Shown here piece by piece: positions 1-8,729 of a stretch of 64,000 nucleotides of DNA. Position 1 is the stretch's first letter, and every line of letters begins with the position of its first letter. Both the position numbers and the translations under genes were made by a program. Source of the DNA: Anaerotignum lactatifermentans (GTDB lineage Bacteria; Bacillota; Clostridia; Lachnospirales; Anaerotignaceae); the NCBI RefSeq assembly GCF_016902535.1, contig NZ_JACSNY010000012.1:1-64000 (forward strand), given 5' to 3'. The notes below the pieces were generated by a model that was not told the DNA's origin, made no database searches, and saw only the letters and a program-made list of their open reading frames with translations.

Positions 1-117
1 TATAGTGGCTCATAGTTCCTCCTAGTTTAATGGATGTCTTTGCAAACACCATTTTACCAGAAACTGTGAGTCATTTTTACTTGTTGCACTTAGATTATAA
101 ATTCAAAAACAAAAAAA

Positions 118-181
118 TGGAAGTTACAGGGCTCGAACCTGTGTCCTGTAGCCGTTCGGCGAAACTCTTCCCGGTTGAGCC
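118..181 (-). pseudogene. tRNA remnant (tRNA-Val-like 3' half)
   Basis: The reverse strand carries the T-arm and 3' acceptor half of the adjacent tRNA-Val, identical over about 30 bases including TTCGAGC and AACTTCCA. A D-arm-like stretch (GGCTC, AACCGGGAA, GAGT) is also present. The anticodon arm cannot form a 5-bp stem with a 7-base loop, because only GCC-GAAC-GGC pairs. The 5' acceptor strand, which should be GGAAGTT, is replaced by an A-rich run. It is therefore read as a non-functional duplicate or recombinant tRNA piece. A highly derived tRNA is less likely. Confidence 0.6.
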
Positions 182-199
182 TTTTTTACAACAAAAAAA

Positions 200-272
200 T
201 GGAAGTTACAGGGCTCGAACCTGTGACCCTCTGCTTGTAAGGCAGATGCTCTCCCAGCTGAGCTAAACTTCC
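200..272 (-). tRNA. tRNA-Val (anticodon TAC)
   Basis: A complete cloverleaf is present on the reverse strand. The acceptor is GGAAGTT/AACTTCC, the D-arm GCTC...GAGC, the anticodon stem TCTGC/GCAGA with loop CTTACAA (anticodon TAC), and the T-arm ACAGG-TTCGAGC-CCTGT. The discriminator is A and CCA is not encoded. It is first of three intact tRNAs in a tight cluster read towards the window start. Confidence 0.95.
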
Positions 273-305
273 ATATTTTTTGCAAATTCAGTTTTTTGTG
301 GTACA

Positions 306-377
306 TGACCCGTAAGGGAGTCGAACCCTTGATTCGACCGTGAGAGGGTCGCGTCTTGACCGCTTGACCAACGGGCC
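306..377 (-). tRNA. tRNA-Glu (anticodon CTC)
   Basis: The reverse-strand cloverleaf has acceptor GGCCCGT/ACGGGTC with one G-U pair, anticodon stem CGACC/GGTCG with loop CTCTCAC (anticodon CTC), and T-arm AAGGG-TTCGACT-CCCTT. The discriminator is A and no CCA is encoded. It reads GAG codons. Confidence 0.93.
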
Positions 378-388
378 AAATAAGAAAG

Positions 389-462
389 TAGCGGAGGAGG
401 GATTTGAACCCCCGACACTGCGGGTATGAACCGCATGCTCTAGCCAACTGAGCTACTCCGCC
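389..462 (-). tRNA. tRNA-Met, elongator type (anticodon CAT)
   Basis: The reverse-strand cloverleaf has acceptor GGCGGAG/CTCCGCT, anticodon stem TGCGG/CCGCA with loop TTCATAC (anticodon CAT), and T-arm GGGGG-TTCAAAT-CCCTC. The first acceptor pair is G-U and the sequence lacks the unpaired C1 and the GGG/CCC anticodon-stem pairs of initiator tRNA. That makes it the elongator form; a tRNA-Ile with modified CAT cannot be fully excluded from sequence. Confidence 0.93.
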
Positions 463-544
463 TCAAGTCGACCATTTGATTATATCCCCATTCTCCGGAA
501 TTGTCAATACCTTTTTTTACAAATTACGCTGATTTTTAAAACGC

Positions 545-583
545 AAAACGCCTTTTGGCCGCAATCCTTCCAAAAGGCGTTTT
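545..583 (-). terminator. Rho-independent terminator after divIC
   Basis: A perfect inverted repeat (AAAACGCCTTTTGG and its complement, loop about 11 bases) overlaps the divIC stop codon. On the reverse strand it is followed by a T-rich tail. It closes the mazG-to-divIC cluster. Confidence 0.75.
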
Positions 584-884
584 ACTCGCCTCTGTTGATA
601 TAGAGGATCTCGTTGCTCTTGACCAGACCCAGCTTTTCTCTGGCGATCTGTTCAATATAGCTGTCGCTGTTGTAGTACTCTTTCTGTGCCTCAAAATCCA
701 GCGCTCTTTCCTGTTCCTGAGCGATCTGCTGCTCCAGTTCTGCCGCTTCCCTCTGCAGCGCGCGGTACTCCTGCATCTGCCAGTACATCCCCACGCCGAC
801 GGCCCCTACAAAGACCACAAGAAAAGCACGGATAAACAGGCGGTCCATTCTTCTTGTCTTACCTTTTCTTTCCATGGGTAACAA
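582..884 (-). CDS. divIC: FtsB/DivIC septum formation initiator
   Basis: Small bitopic cell-division protein of 100 residues. A basic N-terminus is followed by one membrane helix (about residues 17-35), then a coiled coil rich in Glu/Gln/Ala (about 38-72) and the conserved short C-terminal tail containing IAREKLGLVK. The family bridges FtsL/DivIB to the septal synthase machinery at the division site. The first in-frame start is TTG at 884 with GGAAAGG three bases upstream; ATG at 875 (MERKGK) is an alternative with a long spacing, so the start is uncertain. The position directly after yabP-yabQ matches the Bacillus yabO-yabP-yabQ-divIC order, which supports the call. Confidence 0.9.
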   Translation of the reverse strand: MLPMERKGKTRRMDRLFIRAFLVVFVGAVGVGMYWQMQEYRALQREAAELEQQIAQEQERALDFEAQKEYYNSDSYIEQIAREKLGLVKSNEILYINRGE

Positions 885-931
885 GTGCCTTTCCGTTTTT
901 TGTCCTTTTCGAAAAAAGGCAGTTTCCCCCG

Positions 932-1444
932 TCAGGGTTTTTTGCGCAAAATAGCCAGTTCCCTGCGGAGATTTCTTAGTTTTATTTTTACATATCCTTT
1001 ACATAATTGCAAGCACTTTTTTCCTTTTCTGCCGCAAAATCCGCCGATTTTTCCAGCAGGACGGCCTATGACATAAAACAGGAGACGAAAGGGCGTCATG
1101 ATAATGTCAAACAACAGCCGGATCACTCTTGCCGCCAGCCGCAGTACCCCTTCGCCCACCTTCAGTACCGGCGGGCTGAGCACCAGAAAATACAGCAGCA
1201 GGCCGCCGCCCAGCCCCAGAAAAATAAAAAAACGCAGCTCTCCGCTGTTTTCCTTTAATAATACCCAGAACACCGCCGGCGCCAGAAACAGCCAGTACAG
1301 GGCATCCTCCGTCTGGACCAGTACTCTGCCGTGGGGCATCATCCGCCGGAACAGGCGCAGTCCGTCGTAGATCCATCCCATGGCCCCGCCCAGAGCGATA
1401 CTCAGTAAAAACAGCTGTGCCTGGCCCGATATGGATAATATCAT
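932..1444 (-). CDS. yabQ: Spore cortex biosynthesis protein YabQ
   Basis: Membrane protein of 170 residues with about four hydrophobic segments and a basic C-terminal tail. The N-terminal segment (GQAQLFLLSIALGG) followed by a GWIYDGLRLFRR motif is characteristic of YabQ, which is made in the mother cell and is needed for cortex formation in Bacillus. The open frame extends 19 codons further upstream into yabP. ATG at 1444 is chosen because it lies one base after the yabP stop (TGA-A-ATG), a usual coupling arrangement. It is co-transcribed with yabP upstream and divIC downstream. Confidence 0.9.
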   Translation of the reverse strand: MILSISGQAQLFLLSIALGGAMGWIYDGLRLFRRMMPHGRVLVQTEDALYWLFLAPAVFWVLLKENSGELRFFIFLGLGGGLLLYFLVLSPPVLKVGEGVLRLAARVIRLLFDIIMTPFRLLFYVIGRPAGKIGGFCGRKGKKCLQLCKGYVKIKLRNLRRELAILRKKP

Positions 1445-1445
1445 T

Positions 1446-1724
1446 TCAGCGCAGCAATCTGCTGAGGAAAGAGCCTCTTCCCTCTGCCCCGCCTTCGGCA
1501 TAGGTAACGGCGTCGATCTGGCCCTCCGCCGCGAACTCTCCCTCTTCCAGATTCAGCTTCCCAATGCGCAGACCTTCGCCGTGGATGGTCAGCCTGCCGC
1601 ACTCTGTTTCCAGCACAATGCTTTCCTCATCAAAATGGGGCACATCCAGTACGCCGCCTACCCGCAGCCGTTCCCGCTCCTCCACCACAACGCTGTGGCG
1701 CAGTCCTCTTTTTTCCTCACCCAA
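1446..1724 (-). CDS. yabP: Sporulation protein YabP
   Basis: Protein of 92 residues with the YabP fold pattern: RHSVVVEERERLRVGGV, a conserved VPHFDEESIVLET stretch, then GRLTIHGEGLRIGKLNLEEGE. The family is sporulation-specific and always adjoins yabQ. The start appears to be TTG at 1724, because the only good ribosome site (AGGGGAGG) lies nine bases upstream of it. That ribosome site sits in the 3' arm of a hairpin that also looks like a terminator, so translation may be structure-controlled. The coding region stops one base before the yabQ ATG. Confidence 0.88.
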   Translation of the reverse strand: MGEEKRGLRHSVVVEERERLRVGGVLDVPHFDEESIVLETECGRLTIHGEGLRIGKLNLEEGEFAAEGQIDAVTYAEGGAEGRGSFLSRLLR

Positions 1725-1726
1725 AC

Positions 1727-1778
1727 AAAAAAACCTCCCCTGTCTGCCGATGTACTCGATACAGTATATGGGAGGCTT
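1727..1778 (-). terminator. Hairpin between rqcP and yabP, overlapping the yabP ribosome site
   Basis: On the reverse strand the arms GCCTCCC and GGGAGG are separated by about 30 bases and followed by seven Ts. It could terminate after rqcP. The 3' arm is also the yabP Shine-Dalgarno sequence, so the same structure could hide it. Confidence 0.5.
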
Positions 1779-1791
1779 TGCCTGTTTATGC

Positions 1792-2034
1792 TTATTCCAC
1801 GGCCCGGTACATCCCCGCCGCGTCCTCTTTTTTGGTGGATTCCTGCAAAGACAGCACTTCCACCTTTGTTACGTTGCTGCCGAACTGGATCTCGATGATA
1901 TCCCCGATCTTTACGTCGGCGCCGGCCTTGACAACCTTGCCGTTGAGGGATACCCTGCCCGCGTCGCAGGCCTCATTGGCTATGGTTCTGCGCTTGATGA
2001 TACGGGAAACCTTTAAAAATTTGTCGATGCGCAT
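1792..2034 (-). CDS. rqcP: S4-domain RNA-binding protein RqcP (YabO)
   Basis: An 80-residue protein that is nearly all S4 domain (MRIDKFLKVSRIIKRR, then GRVSLNGKVVKAGADVKIGD). RqcP binds stalled 50S subunits and works with RqcH in adding alanine tails to unfinished peptides, rescuing blocked ribosomes. HslR-type Hsp15 proteins look similar, but the small size and the neighbourhood (mazG upstream, yabP/yabQ/divIC downstream) match Bacillus yabO/rqcP. AGGAAGGAGG lies just upstream of the ATG. It is separated from hup by a strong terminator. Confidence 0.9.
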   Translation of the reverse strand: MRIDKFLKVSRIIKRRTIANEACDAGRVSLNGKVVKAGADVKIGDIIEIQFGSNVTKVEVLSLQESTKKEDAAGMYRAVE

Positions 2035-2061
2035 ATCATTTCCTCCTTCCTCACCGGAATC

Positions 2062-2097
2062 AAAAAACGCTTTCCCCGCGGACAGAGAAAGCGTTTT
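2062..2097 (-). terminator. Rho-independent terminator after hup
   Basis: Stem GAAAGCG/CGCTTTC, extended by A/T pairs, followed on the reverse strand by a run of Ts. It lies 18 bases past the hup stop and separates abundant hup transcription from rqcP. Confidence 0.8.
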
Positions 2098-2114
2098 ATC
2101 ACATTTGAATCAGA

Positions 2115-2390
2115 TTATTTGTTGATGGCGTCTTTCAAAGCCTTGCCTGCTTTGAATCTGGGTGCTTTGGAAGCGGGAATGGGCATTGCTTCGCCTGTCT
2201 GAGGGTTTCTGCCTTCGCGTGCTGCTCTTTCCGCAACATCGAATGTGCCGAAGCCTACCAGCTGTACTTTGCCGTTAGCTGCCAGTTCTGCTGTAACAAC
2301 ATCTTCAAATGCTTTCAGCGCCTTTTCAGCGTCTTTTTTGCTCATTTCCGCCTTTTCAGCGATTGCTGCAACTAAATCAGATTTGTTCAT
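2115..2390 (-). CDS. hup: DNA-binding protein HU
   Basis: HU-family nucleoid protein of 91 residues: helical dimerisation part (MNKSDLVAAIAEKAEMSKKD), the GFGTFDVAERAAREGRNPQTGE signature with the DNA-intercalating arm proline, and a C-terminal GKALKDAINK helix. The frame stays open six codons upstream. ATG at 2390 has GAGGAGG at the right distance and gives the standard HU N-terminus. It sits between mazG and rqcP and has its own terminator, so it is probably expressed strongly and partly independently. Confidence 0.96.
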   Translation of the reverse strand: MNKSDLVAAIAEKAEMSKKDAEKALKAFEDVVTAELAANGKVQLVGFGTFDVAERAAREGRNPQTGEAMPIPASKAPRFKAGKALKDAINK

Positions 2391-2418
2391 TGTGTTAGTC
2401 CTCCTCAATATAAATCAA

Positions 2419-3210
2419 TTAAACTTTCTCGGACAATTCTTTTTTGGCCTTGTCCCAGAGCAAATCCATTTCCTCCAGAGTCATGTTGGAAAGCTGCTTT
2501 CCCTCCGAAAGGGCTGAATTCTCAATATACTCAAATCTATTTATAAACTTTTTAGTGGCTTTTGTCAAGGCAAACTCAGGATTTATTTGCAAAAACCTGG
2601 CTACGTTCACCAATGCGAACAAAATATCACCGAATTCTTCCTCTATATTGCCGTTTTCCTGTGTCAGAGCTGTTTCCAGCTCCCCGATCTCCTCTTTCAC
2701 CTTTTCCAGAGCGCCGCCGCTTTCATAAAAATCAAAGCCCACGTCCGCCGCTTTTTTCTGGACCTTTCTGGCTCTGGTCAGAGCCGGCAGGGCTTCCGGC
2801 ACACTTTTGAGGACAGCGGTCTGAGAATCCATATGCTTTTCCTTCTTTTTCAGTTTCTCCCAGTTGACCAGCACCTGCTCCGCCGTATCCACAGACAGCT
2901 CCCCAAACACATGGGGATGACGGTATACCATTTTCTCACAGATCCCCCGGATGACGTCCTCCATGGAAAAACCGCCCCGTTCCTCCTCAATGGCTGTGTG
3001 GAACACCACCTGCATCAGTACGTCGCCCAGCTCTTCCTTCAGATTTTCCATATCGTTTTTGTCGATGGCGTCCACGGCCTCGTATGCCTCCTCCAGCATA
3101 TCCGCCCGCAGACTCTCGTGGGTCTGCACACGATCCCAGGGACAGCCGTTTTCCCCGCGCAGTCTGGCAATGACCGCCTGCAGATCCTCCAGCGTATATT
3201 TCTTTTCCAT
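2419..3210 (-). CDS. mazG: Nucleoside triphosphate pyrophosphohydrolase MazG
   Basis: Protein of 263 residues with two MazG repeats, the normal length of the house-cleaning enzyme that hydrolyses non-canonical NTPs to NMP and pyrophosphate. The N-terminal repeat contains CPWDRVQTHESL and the EEAYE...EELGD metal-binding pattern. The second repeat has a further EE..EFGD motif (EEEFGDILFALVN). Bacillus YabN is a fusion of a methyltransferase with MazG; here only the MazG part is present. It is the first gene of the rqcP/yabP/yabQ/divIC cluster. Confidence 0.93.
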   Translation of the reverse strand: MEKKYTLEDLQAVIARLRGENGCPWDRVQTHESLRADMLEEAYEAVDAIDKNDMENLKEELGDVLMQVVFHTAIEEERGGFSMEDVIRGICEKMVYRHPHVFGELSVDTAEQVLVNWEKLKKKEKHMDSQTAVLKSVPEALPALTRARKVQKKAADVGFDFYESGGALEKVKEEIGELETALTQENGNIEEEFGDILFALVNVARFLQINPEFALTKATKKFINRFEYIENSALSEGKQLSNMTLEEMDLLWDKAKKELSEKV

Positions 3211-3414
3211 GTCCTCGCCTCCGCATTCTCCTGGGACAAAAAACGTCCCATGTTTTATTCAAATCCCATAAACATTTGTCCATGTACGAAAAGAAAAACA
3301 GCGTTTTAGCCATATCCCGCCGTTTAGATTTATGTTATGATAATTTTATCAAAAAAGCAATTCTAAAATAAAAAACCAATCGAAAAAACAAAGATAGAAA
3401 GGAAGTTGAGCACC

Positions 3415-4269
3415 ATGTTCCGAATCGTCAATAAAAAAGAACTGAACAGCTCGGTCACACTGCTGGAAATCGAAGCCCCCTTTGTGGCAAAGAAGGCAAA
3501 AGCCGGACAGTTCATCATTTTCCGCGTGGATGATTACAGCGAGCGCGTCCCCCTGACGATTGCCGATTACGACAGAGAAAAGGGAACCGTAACTATCATC
3601 TTCCAGAAAGTTGGTCTTTCCACCAACCTGCTGGCCTCCAAAGAGGTGGGCGATACCATCCGTGACTTTGTAGGCCCTCTGGGCATCGCCACAGAATACG
3701 AAGGCTACAAAAAAGTTGCTGTTGTCGGCGGCGGCGTAGGCTGTGCCATCGCCTATCCTCAGGCAAAGGCCCTCCACGAGCTGGGCGTTGCCGTAGACGT
3801 TATTGCCGGCTTCAGAAATAAGGACATCGTGATCCTGGAAGAGGAAATGAAGGCCGTAGCCGACAATTACTATCTGATGACCGACGACGGCACCAAAGGC
3901 GAAAAAGGCTTCGTTACCGATAAGCTGAAAGCCCTCATCGAAGGCGGGAACCAGTATGACGCCGTAATCGCCATCGGCCCCATCCCTATGATGAAGTTCG
4001 TCAGCCTGACCACAAAGCCCTTCGGCATCAAAACCATCGTCAGCCTGAACCCCATTATGATCGACGGCACCGGCATGTGCGGCGGCTGCCGTGTCACCGT
4101 AGGCGGCAAGATCAAATTCGCCTGCGTAGACGGCCCCGATTTTGACGGCCACGAGGTAGACTTTGACGAACTGATGAACCGCAATTCCATTTATAAGGAA
4201 CAGGAGGCAGAAATGGCAAAGACCCACATCTGCCGTATGGATAAGCTGGCAAAGGAATTGATTCACTAA
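3415..4269 (+). CDS. nfnA: NADH-dependent ferredoxin:NADP+ oxidoreductase, alpha subunit NfnA
   Basis: Flavoprotein of 284 residues. An FAD-binding beta-barrel (RVPLTIADYDREKG) is followed by an NAD-binding half with VAVVGGGVGCAIAYPQ, and a C-terminal Cys cluster (GTGMCGGCRV then FACVDGP) for a [2Fe-2S] centre. The family contains dihydroorotate dehydrogenase electron-transfer subunits and sulfide dehydrogenase alpha, but the tandem partner makes it NfnA. With NfnB it performs electron-bifurcating transhydrogenation between NADH, ferredoxin and NADP. An upstream in-frame TTG exists; the ATG at 3415, nine bases after AAAGGAAG, is chosen. Confidence 0.9.
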   Translation: MFRIVNKKELNSSVTLLEIEAPFVAKKAKAGQFIIFRVDDYSERVPLTIADYDREKGTVTIIFQKVGLSTNLLASKEVGDTIRDFVGPLGIATEYEGYKKVAVVGGGVGCAIAYPQAKALHELGVAVDVIAGFRNKDIVILEEEMKAVADNYYLMTDDGTKGEKGFVTDKLKALIEGGNQYDAVIAIGPIPMMKFVSLTTKPFGIKTIVSLNPIMIDGTGMCGGCRVTVGGKIKFACVDGPDFDGHEVDFDELMNRNSIYKEQEAEMAKTHICRMDKLAKELIH

Positions 4270-4284
4270 GGAGGACTGGGTAAC

Positions 4285-5676
4285 ATGGCAAATATGAGTC
4301 TGGAAAAAATCAGGATGCCGGAACAGGCGCCTGATGTAAGAAATAAAAACTTTGAGGAAGTAGCCCTGGGCTACACAAAGGAAATGGCAATGGAAGAGGC
4401 TACACGCTGTCTGAACTGCAAACACAAACCCTGTGTCAGCGGCTGTCCCGTCAACGTGCGCATCCCCGAATTTATCGCGGAAATAGCCAAAGGCGATTTT
4501 ATGGCGGCCTATAAGATCCTGACCTCCACCAACGCCCTGCCCGCTGTCTGCGGCCGTGTTTGTCCGCAGGAGAGTCAGTGCGAGTCCAAATGCGTCAGAG
4601 GCATCAAGGGTGAACCCGTTGCCATCGGCCGTCTGGAACGTTTCGTGGCGGACTGGTACATGGCCAACTGCGATGAGATGCCGGAAAAACCCGTGCAGAA
4701 CGGCAAAAAAGTAGCTGTCATCGGTTCCGGTCCCTCTTCCCTGACCTGCGCCAGCGATCTGGCAAAGGCAGGCTATGCCGTAACGGTATTTGAAGCCTTC
4801 CACACTGCCGGCGGCGTACTGGTTTACGGTATTCCCGAATTCCGTCTGCCCAAGGCCATCGTACAGAAGGAAATCGACAAGCTTGCTGCCATGGGCGTAG
4901 AGGTCATGACAAATATGGTCATCGGCAAGGTATTGTCCATTGACGAAATCATTGAGGATATGGGCTTTGACGCTGTGTTCATCGGCACCGGCGCAGGCCT
5001 TCCTTCCTTCATGAATATCCCCGGCGAGGCTCTGGTAGGCGTATATTCCGCCAACGAGTACCTGACCCGTATCAACCTGATGAAGGCATATCTGCCCGAT
5101 TACGACACCCCTCTGCGCAAGAGCAAAGCCGTAGCCGTAGTCGGCGGCGGCAACGTAGCCATGGACGCGGCAAGATGCGCTAAAAGAATGGGCGCGGAAA
5201 AGGTATATATCGTATACCGCCGTTCCGAAAAGGAAATGCCCGCCCGTCTGGAGGAAGTACATCACGCCAAAGAAGAAGGCATCGAATTCCATCTGCTGCG
5301 CAACCCTGTAAAAATTCTGGACGACGGCAAAGGTCAGGTATGCGGCATCGAATGTCTGAAAATGGAACTGGGCGAGCCTGACGCCAGCGGCAGAAGAAGC
5401 CCTGTGCCCATCGAAGGCTCCAACTATGTCATCGACGTAGACACCGTCGTTATGTCTATCGGTACCTCCCCCAACCCCCTGATCCGCAGCACCACCCAGG
5501 GACTGGAGGCCAACCGGAAGGGCTGTCTGGTAGTCAATGAAGAGACCAACCAGACCACCAGAGAAGGCGTTTACGCCGGCGGTGATGCCGTAACAGGCGC
5601 GGCTACCGTAATTCTGGCTATGGGCGCCGGCAAAAAAGCCGCTGCGGCCATCGACGAATACCTGAAAAATAAATAA
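4285..5676 (+). CDS. nfnB: NADH-dependent ferredoxin:NADP+ oxidoreductase, beta subunit NfnB
   Basis: Protein of 463 residues related to the small subunit of glutamate synthase (often annotated gltA). Eight N-terminal cysteines (RCLNCKHKPCVSGCP and CGRVCPQESQCESKC) bind two [4Fe-4S] clusters. An FAD site follows (VAVIGSGPSSLTCAS), then an NADPH site (AVVGGGNVAMDAAR), and the terminal FAD motif VYAGGDAVTGAATVILAMGAG. There is no large glutamate synthase subunit nearby and nfnA lies 15 bases upstream, which favours the bifurcating transhydrogenase over glutamate synthesis. It couples ferredoxin pools to NADPH, as expected with an Rnf complex in the same genome. Confidence 0.9.
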   Translation: MANMSLEKIRMPEQAPDVRNKNFEEVALGYTKEMAMEEATRCLNCKHKPCVSGCPVNVRIPEFIAEIAKGDFMAAYKILTSTNALPAVCGRVCPQESQCESKCVRGIKGEPVAIGRLERFVADWYMANCDEMPEKPVQNGKKVAVIGSGPSSLTCASDLAKAGYAVTVFEAFHTAGGVLVYGIPEFRLPKAIVQKEIDKLAAMGVEVMTNMVIGKVLSIDEIIEDMGFDAVFIGTGAGLPSFMNIPGEALVGVYSANEYLTRINLMKAYLPDYDTPLRKSKAVAVVGGGNVAMDAARCAKRMGAEKVYIVYRRSEKEMPARLEEVHHAKEEGIEFHLLRNPVKILDDGKGQVCGIECLKMELGEPDASGRRSPVPIEGSNYVIDVDTVVMSIGTSPNPLIRSTTQGLEANRKGCLVVNEETNQTTREGVYAGGDAVTGAATVILAMGAGKKAAAAIDEYLKNK

Positions 5677-5711
5677 AAAATAGCGTCTTTTTCAGGCGTC
5701 TTTATCACAAC

Positions 5712-5780
5712 GTAAAAATCGCTGGAATCCTTTGCGGCACAAAGGGTTCCAGCGATTCTATTTTGGCGGGGAGTACTTTC
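5712..5780 (+). repeat. Dispersed hairpin repeat, copy A
   Basis: The arms AATCGCTGGAATCC and GGTTCCAGCGATT flank CTTTGCGGCACAAAG and are followed by TCTATTTTGGCGG...TGATGA. It can act as the nfnB terminator. The 3' side is clearly related to copy B at 50611, and the hairpin core to copies at 12493 and 56064. Confidence 0.7.
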
Positions 5781-5874
5781 TGATGAGGGCAGCCGCCGCA
5801 GTTGTCTTTCCAAAATCAGGGAACCGGCATATCCATGCTTTCTTAAAGGGAAACTGCTTTCAGGCCCTCTTTTT

Positions 5875-6279
5875 TCATGCCTGTTTCAATTCTTCCTTCC
5901 ATTCCAGCCAGACGCAGATGGGGTTCCATACAAAAATCAAGGGGATAGCCGCCGACCGCAGCGCGGCAAAGTCCTGCCCACGCAGAACAAACAGCACGAC
6001 CACCAAAAGGAGGATCACCACCGCCCCCAGAAGATACCGTCTGGGACGCCGCAGCTTGTAGCCATGGCGCAGAGGATTGTCCAGATGGGCCGCCACCGCC
6101 AGCACACCGCATAATATCATCCCGCCGATCATGACCCAGCCCGGCAGAGCCTCGCCCAGCAGTTCCTCCGCGATACTGCCGCTGAATATCACCCAAAGCA
6201 TCATCAAAAGCCAGGCGGCTATTTCCCGCCGGATACGCAGGCATCCCGCCGCCAAAGCCTGTTTTCTGTTCTGATCCAT
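5875..6279 (-). CDS. Small integral membrane protein, unknown function
   Basis: Protein of 134 residues that I do not recognise as a named family. Four likely membrane helices are visible at about residues 20-45, 46-65, 84-102 and 108-125, with a basic cytoplasmic loop (RRPRRY) between the second and third. A strong ribosome site (GGAAGGAG) precedes the ATG and codon use is like the neighbours. It stands alone, convergent with nfnB and divergent from the hydrolase gene at 6440. Confidence 0.75.
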   Translation of the reverse strand: MDQNRKQALAAGCLRIRREIAAWLLMMLWVIFSGSIAEELLGEALPGWVMIGGMILCGVLAVAAHLDNPLRHGYKLRRPRRYLLGAVVILLLVVVLFVLRGQDFAALRSAAIPLIFVWNPICVWLEWKEELKQA

Positions 6280-6439
6280 TTTTTCCGCTCCTTCCTGTTG
6301 TCTGCTACCATCTTACACGCTCCCGCCCCGTCTGTCCATAGCCGTCCGGGAAAACTTTTCTTCCCCCAAGACTAGGCGGCAGCCCCCTTTTTCTGGTATA
6401 CTGATAGCATATGAGTAAAAACATAAGGAGGAATGTACC

Positions 6440-7048
6440 ATGAATATAAAAACACTGGAAATCGGCGCCATCGGCACCAACTGCTATGTGATTTCCGACG
6501 ACAAGGGCACCTGTGCCATCATCGACTGCGACGGCAATCCCCAGCCCCTGTTCCGTTATATCGAGGAAAACCATCTGAAACCTACCCATATCCTGCTGAC
6601 CCACGGCCATTACGACCATATCGGCGCCGTGGAGGCGGTACGGGAGAAATACGGCTGTCTGGTCTGCGCGCCCCAGAAGGAGGCGCCGCTGCTGGCGGAT
6701 CCCATGGCCAACTGCTCCGTTTACATGGGCGGCCCGCTGACCATTACCGCCGATATCTGGGTAAAAGAAGGCGATACCATAAACGTAGGTGATCTGACCT
6801 TTTCCGTACTGGAAACACCGGGCCATACGGCAGGCAGTGTCTGCTTCCTCATAGGCGGCAGTATTTTCTCCGGGGATACCCTTTTCCAGGGCTCCTGCGG
6901 CCGCACCGACCTGCCCACCGGCAGCTGGAGCGAGATTCTGGCTTCTTTGAAGCGTCTGCGGAACCTGCCCGGGGATTATGACGTATATCCCGGCCACGGC
7001 CCCGCTACCACACTGGAAATCGAGCGCCGCTCCAACCCTTATATGTAA
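6440..7048 (+). CDS. Metallo-beta-lactamase-fold hydrolase (glyoxalase II-like)
   Basis: Soluble protein of 202 residues with the full metal-binding set of the fold: THGHYDHIG (about residues 55-63), TPGHTAGS (about 131-138), SGDTLF (about 151-156) and a final PGHGPATT. The length fits short hydroxyacylglutathione-hydrolase-like proteins that lack the C-terminal substrate domain of true GloB, so glyoxalase II activity on glutathione esters is doubtful in this anaerobe. The substrate cannot be read from sequence. A GGAGGAATGTACC ribosome site precedes the ATG, and a strong terminator follows. Confidence 0.88.
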   Translation: MNIKTLEIGAIGTNCYVISDDKGTCAIIDCDGNPQPLFRYIEENHLKPTHILLTHGHYDHIGAVEAVREKYGCLVCAPQKEAPLLADPMANCSVYMGGPLTITADIWVKEGDTINVGDLTFSVLETPGHTAGSVCFLIGGSIFSGDTLFQGSCGRTDLPTGSWSEILASLKRLRNLPGDYDVYPGHGPATTLEIERRSNPYM

Positions 7049-8566
<1,518 letters not shown>

Positions 8567-8611
8567 CGCTGAAATTCTATTCATGAATCGCGAATCTTCT
8601 CTGCGGTTTTT

Positions 8612-8670
8612 ACAAGATATTGTGTCATCCTTCGATTTTTATTGAAATATGAAACTAGATATGGTATTTT
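8612..8670 (+). promoter_or_regulatory. nrdD promoter with two NrdR-box-like sites
   Basis: A promoter TTGAAA (8642-8647), 17-base spacer, TATTTT (8665-8670) precedes nrdD. Two dyad sequences resemble NrdR boxes: ACAAGATATTGTGT (8612-8625) upstream of the -35 and the weaker ACTAGATATGGTAT (8654-8667) over the spacer and -10. Their centres are 42 bases apart, a whole number of helical turns, as in paired NrdR operators. NrdR represses ribonucleotide reductase genes when dATP is plentiful. Confidence 0.6.
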
Positions 8671-8729
8671 AGGAATGGTATTTCAATGAAATCGAAATCA
8701 CTCCCCCAAGGAGCAAGGAGGAACCCCAT

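Noticed and set aside
3349-5292. Long open frame on the reverse strand opposite nfnA/nfnB (647 codons)
   Set aside because: It is antisense to two clear enzymes, has odd His/Tyr/Gly composition and no ribosome site; a codon-bias shadow.
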